Positions 57,000 through 64,000 of a stretch of DNA of 64,000 nt are shown here, one piece after another. The notes below the pieces were generated by a model, which saw only the letters and a program-made list of their open reading frames with translations, did no database searches and had not been told where the DNA came from. The stretch's first letter is position 1. The number at the start of each line of letters is the position of its first letter. The stretch is from assembly GCA_033239005.1 (NCBI GenBank), contig BSQZ01000038.1:3737501-3801500 (forward strand), in the 5' to 3' direction. The stretch is from Lamellibrachia satsuma (taxonomy: Eukaryota > Annelida > Polychaeta > Sabellida > Siboglinidae). A program made the position numbers and the translations under genes.

Positions 57000-58320
57000 T
57001 TGCAACACAAATATACATTATTATTATTAAAACAGAGGCTGTATAGAAGAGTCCACCACAACGTTTTACTGGTAAGCTATCTGCCACAAATGTGTCTTTA
57101 GTTTTGACTTTAACAACGTCTTATACTTAATGCTGCGGATGGCTGCATGCAATGTATGCCACGCGTCTGGACCAGCCACACTGAATCCAGCTCGTCCCAC
57201 TTTTATATTCGGATGACAAGGCACACGTTGTAGGTATGACGCCTGCCTCAGCCGCTCGTCTCGCGCGTACAACTTTAGTAGTTCACTCAGGTATTGAGGC
57301 CCCTTGCCGTGCAGAATGTTATGAACTATCAGGCAGAGCTTGTACCTAACCCGCTGCATGACTGGAAGCCAGTGAAGTTGTTTTAAGATCGGTGTGATGG
57401 GCATAATCTGCCCACGCGGTACCCGTGGCCTGACAACCAATCTCGCAGCACGGTTCTGGACCAGCTGCAGCTTGTGGAGTTGCTGGTCTGTTGCTACACG
57501 TAGTAGACCGTTGTAATAGTCTAATCGCGAGATGACTAGCCCCAGGACAGCCAGTTTGCTTGCACTCTCGGTGATATACTGGCGCACACGTGCAATCTGA
57601 CTTAGTTGCAGGCTTTTATGACTGCAGACACCTGGGCACTGCTATCTAAGCGGCTGTCTAGTATGACTCCCAAGTTGCGTATGGCAGACTCCGCGGTGAT
57701 GGTGTTGTCGCAAAGAACGATGTCATGGGAGTGCCAGCTTCTTGAAGACTCTTGGCCAATTGGGGGTTCATGAAAACGATCAGTTCAGTTTTGTTGTCAG
57801 TAATTGTCAGCATGTTGATAAGCATCCAGGCCCGGATTTCATCAGGACACGCCTCCATCTGATGTCTTATCCGCAAGCAATCACAGTTTGATGATGAATC
57901 ACATTCTCCATAGATATCCATGTTATCTGCATACTTATGGTAACACAAGTTGTGCCGATGGATGATGCACTCCAAAGGTGTGGTGTACATATTAAAGATG
58001 ATAGGTCCTAGTACAGAACCCTGTGGTAATCCACAGTCCAGGGCATGTGGTTCAGATCTAACACTAACAAACCTCCAAAATTGGCGTTCAGATAAGTACG
58101 ATCTGAACCAGTCCAATGCTGTTCCCTTCACTGTAAATCTGTCATGCAGCAGTTTGATGAATATGGTGTGGTCTACCATGGCGAAGGCTGCTGAAAAGTC
58201 AAGCATGGCGAGCATAACTCCACAGTTCTTGTCGAGTGCATCTGAGATGTCACTTTGGATGTGAATCAGTGCTGATTCCGTCGAGTGATGTAATGAGTAG
58301 GTCAGCTGGAATGTCTCACC
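57000..58320 (-). mobile_element. CR1/L2-like LINE 3' half, minus strand
   Basis: The minus strand gives LDFSAAFAMVDHTI, FRSYLSERQFWRFVSV, CGLPQGSVLGPIIFNMYTTP, YADNMDIYG (YADD box mutated to YADN), WMLINMLTITDNKTELIVF, then SRLDYYNGLLRVA, LHKLQLVQNRAARLVV, LKQLHWLPVMQRVRYKLCLI and a C-terminal KTLLKSKLKTHLW. Two frames (58,215-57,658 and 57,587-57,066) with a short break. The catalytic change shows it is inactive. It is inserted within an array-unit remnant. Confidence 0.85.
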
Positions 58321-58324
58321 AAGA

Positions 58325-58437
58325 TTGAGGTGTTCTATATATCTCTATAATACACACATTATGATGGTATACATCAAAATGCATCTCCTACCAGATTTAT
58401 CAGAGAAATCTGCGCCGCTAGCACGACTCTTACTCTT
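58325..58437 (+). repeat. Array-unit remnant, right half
   Basis: Matches about 975-1,035 of unit A (CTCTATAATACACACATTA, ATGCATCT, ACCAGATTTAT), then jumps to the CGCC..AGCACGACTCTTACTC stretch near 1,320. The unit copy at this locus was therefore internally deleted as well as interrupted. Confidence 0.75.
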
Positions 58438-59987
58438 GTTCATGCTCATACATGCTTCAACACTCTTGTCGAAGGGGTAAACATAGAAATACAAAAAATC
58501 TCAACATGGTTCCATACCAACAAACTTTACATAAACACCAACAAGTCAAGTTTTACTATAATCACACCAAAAGTAAAAAAATACAATATCAACAGTGCCT
58601 TAATACAAGTAGATGGAAAAAAAATAAAGCATGTCAAATTCACCAAATTCCTAGGAATATTTATAGATGAGCACTTAAGCTGGAAAACACATATTGACAA
58701 CCTATCAATACAAGTAGCACGGAATGTGGGAATGCTTAACAATGTAAAACATTTTCTCCCTATGTATATAATGAGAACTATTAATTGTTCGTTGATCTTA
58801 TCACATTTACAATATAGCACTCTATTATGGGAAAATTCATATTGTACAAACTTAAACAAACTAAGAATACTACAGAAGAAAACTATTAAGATAATCACAA
58901 ATTATCATTACGTCGCACACACTGATCCTCTATTCTCAAAGTTAAAACTATTAAAATAGGATGATCTATATAAACATCAACTAGTCATTTTTATGTATAA
59001 ATTAGCAAATAGCGAACGCCCAGATTCTATGTCATCAATGCTTACGAGAGCACAAAATTTACACAAACATAATCTAAGAAACCAAAATATATATTACATC
59101 CAAAACATAAGAACAAAGAGCAGGAAATGTACAATAAATTATTCAGGACCAGTATTCTGGAATGAATTACCTAGTAAATTAAAACAGCTTGTGTCCATTA
59201 ACCAATTTAAAAATAAACTGAAAGTTACTCTCTAAGTATCAATGACTTTACAACACTACAAATAAGAAAATTTTTATTTGTACAAAATGTTCTGTATATC
59301 TACATCTATTTTCACATGGTGGAGAAGATCATGTGTTTCATGCTTATGTAATATTTAATGTAGTCATGATCATGTATTACTTTATGTATTCATACTCACA
59401 TTTAATTAATACATGTGTAGTTAGTGTATTATTTGTTCATATAATTCAAAGTACAAATTATATGTTGATATTTATGCAACATTTTTGAGATTCAATTTGT
59501 AATTGTATAACTTACACTCTAGATCTACATTTATTTTAACATAGTAGAGAAAACCATGTATTGATGTTTGTGTAGTGTTTAATGTATTCACGGTTCCTGC
59601 ATTAATTAATTTGTTGATATTTACATTGTAATGTATTCATATGCAATAAATAGTTAGGTTATTAGTGTAGTATTTGTTAATAACATTTTAATTACAATTT
59701 GTATGTTCATATTTAAGTAATGTATTATTGTTCATATTAATTGTATATCACTTGCAATAATGTTGCTTAGTATATGTTTTCGGCTTAAGCCTAAGGAAAC
59801 AAAATATGTTGATTTATTTCTGGGTGGTCCTCGTCATAAGCCCCGCGGGGTTTCTAGAGGATCTCCTTGGTTGCTCTGCTACTGTATAATCAGTGATTCA
59901 AATCATATTGTAAGTATGTTAAAATGTACGTGTAGCCAAAATAAAGTTATTCATTCATTATCATGCATTCATTCATTATACGCGGAA
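58438..59987 (+). mobile_element. LINE 3' part, duplicate of 37,850-39,397
   Basis: Contains the RT C-terminal segment, the AT-rich 3' UTR and the ATTC tail. Frames are broken near 58,670 and 58,955. It shares its downstream flank with the first copy, so it was copied with the gene. Confidence 0.88.
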
Positions 59988-60257
59988 AGAGGAAGGCCTC
60001 AGATGAGACGTGTGGATGAGATCAGTGATACAACTATGAACAGAGGACGCCCTGATATGAGACGTGTGGATGAGATCAGCGATACAACTAAGACAAGAGG
60101 AAGGCCTCAGATGAGACGCGTTGGTGAGATCAGTGATACAACTAAGAAAAGAGGAAGGCCTCAGATGAGACGTGTGGATGAGATCAGTGATACAACTAAG
60201 AAAACAGGAAGGCCTGAGATGAGACGTGTGGATGAGATCAATTATACAGCTAAGCTG
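59988..60257 (+). repeat. 54-bp minisatellite, about five units
   Basis: Expanded relative to 39,404-39,540. All units stay open in one frame (GRPQMRRVDEISDTTKK type), because 54 is a multiple of three. Confidence 0.88.
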
Positions 60258-60334
60258 ACGATGGGCGAGTGCAACAGCAGAAGTTAGAGTTCAGAAAGCC
60301 GGGGGCAAGTTAGGGGAAGTAATATATCACACAA

Positions 60335-60457
60335 GCACGCAAACGCGCGCGCGCGCGCGCACACAAACACACACACACGCACACACACGCACACACACAC
60401 GCACACACACGCGCACACACGCGCGCACACACACACACACACGCGCGCGCGCACACA
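60335..60457. repeat. CA/CG microsatellite
   Basis: Alternating CGCGCG and CACACA; the purine-pyrimidine alternation could adopt Z-DNA. It lies 50 bp before exon 2 of the paralog. Confidence 0.9.
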
Positions 60458-60507
60458 GTGTTCTTTGTGGTTGTTTTTCTGATAGTGAAATAGTTTTGTG
60501 ATTGTAG

Positions 60508-60630
60508 ATGGTGGCATAATGTGTCCTATGATAGTCAAGACAGCGACAAAGGTCATGAAGTTCCTTGTCAACAACTCGGTAACACCTGTAAAGTATGAAA
60601 ACCCGACCACATTAATGACGACGACTTCAA
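60508..60630 (+). CDS. Paralog exon 2
   Basis: Acceptor GTGATTGTAG, donor GTAAGTG, phase 1 at both ends. It encodes [20 protein letters not shown], 123 bp against 120 in the main gene. Confidence 0.65.
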
Positions 60631-61485
60631 GTAAGTGAATAAGTGATGTGAATAACTCAAATTCAGTGCATCGATTTTAAAGGCATTTTACCATAAACGT
60701 TTTATTTCAGACCACCAGTCCTGCTTATTTATAAGACCTCGTGCTTTGTAAGGGCAACATTAGTTAACATATTTATTATATCAAAACTACTAAGACATGT
60801 CAATGGGAGGTTGATCAATAAAATATAATATCCTATGGGAAAAGGTTGTAAAATTCCCATACTGTTAATTAAGCTACAAATTCCTTTCATTTAAATGTTA
60901 TATCGAAAGTCGTTTGTTTATAAAAATGTTGACGACATACATTGGCAGCACCAGCAGAAACGTCTAAACAAGACAACCCTTTCAAATCGCAAAGTTTCCA
61001 ATCACAAAACTTTCATTTCGCCAGCATTCAAAATAAAAACTTTCACATAATAGACTTTTCAAAACACAATGTTTAGTTCGCAAATTAGTTCGTGCATTAT
61101 CCCCTAGATGACCCTGCTTTCGGAAGTGTGTCTGTGTATATTCGCAACCGGAAATAAGCGTTGGGCGATAATATATTTTAGTACGCATAGTAGTTCATAC
61201 ATACACTTTTCCCCGAAAATTAGTTAGTACGTCATCCGCCAAGGGTAAACATTACTACACAAATATCCACCAGATAGTACCAATGTATTCCCGACATTAT
61301 ACACCAGGTGTCGCAGGTGGCATCACCATCAGACCAAATATATCCATTCACCATTCGTTTGGCTCCGGAAGTTATGTGACCGGAAATGGCTCCAATACTC
61401 CATAATACTTTGTATAATAAAACTATTAAAATACTGTATTATAACATACATTAATTAAATTATACTATCTTAATACTATCAATTA

Positions 61486-61565
61486 TGCATGCATGCAGGC
61501 ATGCATGCATCCAGGCACGCAGGCAGGCAGGCACGCAGGCAGGCACGCAGGCAGGCAGGCACGCG
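61486..61565 (+). repeat. GCAT/CAGG repeat in paralog intron 2
   Basis: Counterpart of the pure CAGG tract at 40,066-40,120, here mixed with CACG and palindromic GCATGCAT. Confidence 0.88.
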
Positions 61566-61670
61566 GGTACGGCTTCTTCCACACACCAGTACTTGCGTGC
61601 GTGCGTGTATGTATAGTAGAACCTAAAGTTGCACTCATGAATCATGTATTATTATCACGTCTGATTACAG

Positions 61671-61793
61671 GTGCTGACTTCATGGGCGTTACCGTTGACA
61701 GCATCAACGGGTATATCAACAAAGGTGTTTACATGGGTGACCTCAGGCGTGCAAAACTGGGCGGGTCTTTTACGGAAACTATATTCGAGACAG
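61671..61793 (+). CDS. Paralog exon 3, GC donor conserved
   Basis: Acceptor TCTGATTACAG, donor GCAAGA after ACAG. It encodes DFMGVTVDSINGYINKGVYM and LRRAKLGGSFTETIFETG. The YSDG of the main gene became NKGV, so the YWTD-like motif is lost. Confidence 0.7.
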
Positions 61794-61979
61794 GCAAGAT
61801 CCCGTTGTCTGTATTTGCTTAGTCTTTAAATAAACATTTCAACCATTACACAAGACAACAGCAAACAACAACGATCAATAATAGAGCAAAAACAAAACAA
61901 CACAGTAGAACATCAAGATAATAACTCTCGACGATTATATGTGTTATATGTGTTGTATATACTTATGAATGTATATACG

Positions 61980-61980
<1 letters not shown>

Positions 61981-62035
<55 letters not shown>

Positions 62036-62048
62036 TTAAATATATATA

Positions 62049-62082
<34 letters not shown>

Positions 62083-62108
62083 GGATATATATATATATAT
62101 ATATATGG

Positions 62109-62192
<84 letters not shown>

Positions 62193-62196
62193 CATA
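61981..62196. repeat. TA microsatellite in paralog intron 3
   Basis: Counterpart of 40,528-40,759, with TATTTATA and ATGGATAT islands. Confidence 0.95.
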
Positions 62197-62335
62197 AATT
62201 AAAATGAATATGAAATGTTCCACAACTAATAGTATAAATGATATTGTGATTATATATCTATATACTGGTATTGTCACATTTACATTGAGATAGACGTTCA
62301 GTAATACAACCCAGTCCTGTTCTCTTTATCTTCAG

Positions 62336-62504
62336 ATACGAGTAGTTTCCCACACACGGCCGTCATCCCCGAGGAAGACCGACTGTACTTTGACGTCATG
62401 GGAAAACAAATTGAAGTGGCGAACCTGGACAGGACAGTGAGGAGAGTATTGATTGAGCACCAGGGAGCGACAATTCACGGTCATGTGGTCGACCCAATAG
62501 CTCG
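62336..62504 (+). CDS. Paralog exon 4
   Basis: Acceptor TTATCTTCAG, donor GTAACA. It encodes PEEDRLYFDVMGKQIEVANL and VVDPIAR. Six bases are lost at VDHKGN, keeping the frame. Confidence 0.7.
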
Positions 62505-62679
62505 GTAACAAACAAAGAGTGACATAAAAACACACTTCGTTAGGTCAATTAAGAATGTTTTATTTCAAACATTGATATACTTCCTGTAACTGTTATTGTA
62601 ACGCTTGAACAGCGCTACTGTGATTTCAAATCGTGACATTGATCGACTGCATGTCACCTTGAATTGTGATTGTTATTCT

Positions 62680-63300
62680 GCGAAGCCGGTACAGATAATA
62701 AATACAAAGAGGTGGACCTCAATGTTCGATTCGGGTGGCGACGGTTGAGTAAATCCGCGAGAAAGTCAGTTACCAGATCATTCATCGCGGAATACACAGA
62801 AAGAAGCACTTTGTAGGTCGACGCAAATGGCCACCAATGCACACGTTGCATCACAAGTGTAATGTGTTCATGTTTTCTGGTTTGGCAAAAACTGCAACGT
62901 TGGCTGCGGAAAGCCGCGCCGCAAAGCGTTGCCCTAGTACTAGCTTGACGTCTCGACGGCGTGTACAAGGTTTTTGGAAGCGTCATCAGTTATGCTTGAC
63001 CGAATTTGCCGGATAATTCGTTTTTGATAGTAAGATGACTTTGTAATCTGCACAACCTGAGCTTTCATCTTTAGTCCGCTATCGAACAGCACGCCCAGAT
63101 TGCGCTCAGATGACTTCGGTATATCTAGGTGACCAACTGTTGTCAACGATATTTCGGCGGATAAATCAACTGGTTGCTTTGCTGTGAGGAAGATGATTGC
63201 CTCTGACTTCTCTTTGTTCAAATTCAGTTGATTTCTCACCATCCAATCTGCCTCCACCGCTACACATACCTCGATATTAAACAGGGCCGCAACTATGCAT
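62680..63300 (-). mobile_element. Antisense LINE RT C-terminal part, duplicate of 41,851-42,481
   Basis: The minus strand gives LNKEKSEAIIFLTAKQPVDL, ERNLGVLFDSGLKMKAQV, LVMQRVHWWPFASTYKVLLS and FLADLL. It includes about 25 bp (near 62,985-63,010) that the first copy lacks. Confidence 0.8.
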
Positions 63301-63422
63301 TCGATAGTCATAATGATAACATTATTGATGACTAGAGTGACAATAATAACACATGGTTATATGAACAACAATATATCATTATATTTTTCATTGGAATGTT
63401 AATCTTTTCCGCTGTGTTGTAG

Positions 63423-63898
63423 CGTCATCTCAGCCCCTCTTGGATCCGCCAGTGCCGATGGAGAAGGCCGTGCAACTGAACGACGCCAACAACGACACCT
63501 GCCTCGCCCTGGCACAGATGGATATGTATACATTCTCAGTCAGTGCCAGGCACTGGGCTGCACAGCCGCGGGGTAAATGTGTGCACCCTGGACTCATCAT
63601 CAAGAGATGTGTGCCGGACGCCATCAAGGCATCTTTCGCCGTCATGATCACTGGTCGTCATCTCTTCTGTTCAAACTCCCACGTCAAGGTGTCGACCAGA
63701 CACACCAAGTGGCCAGCATGTGAAGCAGCTGGACTCTACCGGATCTGCAAGCTGAGTGGAACCACTGGATCTGGGATCGAAGGTCTGACCACGTGTTTGG
63801 CGAAGTGCACTTGTGGTGGTGACGATTGCAGCCATGTGACTATACACATTCCGAACTTGCAGGTAGACTGGGAAATTTGTGAAATCAGCATCGAATAG
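63423..63898 (+). CDS. Paralog exon 9: Cys-rich C-terminal domain
   Basis: Acceptor GTGTTGTAG, phase 1, ends TAG. All eleven cysteines of the main-gene domain are conserved (WPACEAAGLYRICKL, CLAKCTCGGDDC, WEICEI). One codon is inserted at GIEGL. The conservation argues that this exon was under selection for some time after duplication. Confidence 0.75.
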
Positions 63899-64000
63899 GT
63901 GAATGTTGAAATGACGAGAGCATGGTGAAAGCATTTCCTAAAAAAAACTCAATTACCTGTGTCTACAAATATACTCTACCTTGAATTATTATGTGAAAGG

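Larger units (their letters stand above)
60508..63898 (+). pseudogene. Truncated paralog of the YWTD-FAMeT gene (exons 2, 3, 4, 9)
   Basis: Exons at 60,508-60,630, 61,671-61,793, 62,336-62,504 and 63,423-63,898 correspond to exons 2, 3, 4 and 9 of the main gene. Exons 5-8 (rest of the propeller and the FAMeT domain) are deleted. All retained exons are open, all length changes are multiples of three (+3, 0, -6, +3) and all splice sites survive. Splicing exon 4 (phase 2 out) to exon 9 (phase 1 in) shifts frame and stops at 63,574-63,576. Skipping exon 4 would restore the frame. No first exon is seen between 48.9 and 60.5 kb. Probably a pseudogene, though a short secreted isoform is possible. 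Confidence 0.75.
58438..64000 (+). repeat. Segmental duplication, short copy
   Basis: Diverged direct copy of 37,850-48,950, still homologous at the window edge. Two deletions relative to the long copy have 3-bp junction overlaps: TCT at 62,677-62,679 and TCG at 63,301-63,303. Confidence 0.9.

Noticed and set aside
61493..61822. Plus-strand frame starting in the GCAT/CAGG repeat and running through exon 3
   Set aside because: The part before 61,671 is repeat and intron ending in a clear acceptor; only 61,671-61,793 is treated as exon.

Overview
This is animal nuclear DNA: introns with GT-AG and GC-AG borders, abundant non-LTR retrotransposon (LINE) remnants, Ty3/gypsy pol debris, a probable tRNA-derived SINE, and long TA, TG and GA microsatellites. 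There are no operons, Shine-Dalgarno sites or compact gene spacing. A marine invertebrate is likely. A mollusc is my best guess, because the gene's C-terminal Cys-rich domain looks molluscan to me, but that is inference.

Layout. (1) 588-28,625 is a tandem array of four roughly 6.8-7.5 kb units (A 588-8065, B 8066-14930, C 14931-21824, D 21825-28625). Each unit is a patchwork of antisense CR1/L2-like reverse transcriptase, sense Ty3/gypsy pol debris, three sub-repeats carrying an antisense LINE endonuclease fragment, and one 121-bp exon that encodes a start codon and signal peptide and ends at a splice donor in phase 1. (2) 28.6-39.4 kb holds a probable SINE, a broken minus-strand LINE (30.2-33.8 kb) and a nearly full-length plus-strand LINE (34.7-39.4 kb). 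(3) 39.7-48.9 kb is the body of one plus-strand gene. I resolve eight exons with matching intron phases; joined to a signal-peptide exon from the array they give exactly 613 codons including the stop (612 aa). The protein is a signal peptide, a YWTD/LDLR class B type propeller, a FAMeT-like domain (Methyltransf_FA) and a Cys-rich C-terminal domain. (4) 48.9-58.4 kb is repeat-rich: an inverted pair of polypyrimidine/polypurine minisatellites, TG, GA and TA arrays, an RTE-like LINE and a CR1-like LINE. (5) 58.4 kb to the window end is a diverged direct duplicate of 37.85-48.95 kb. It keeps exons 2, 3, 4 and 9 of the gene, but exons 5-8 are missing through a 5,777-bp deletion with a 3-bp microhomology at its junction.

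Main point. The tandem array appears to be a multiplied promoter/first-exon region for the secreted YWTD-FAMeT gene: four start exons with signal peptide upstream of one gene body, followed by a truncated paralog for which no first exon is visible. The exon joins rest on splice sites, reading phase and domain continuity seen in the sequence. There is no transcript evidence here.
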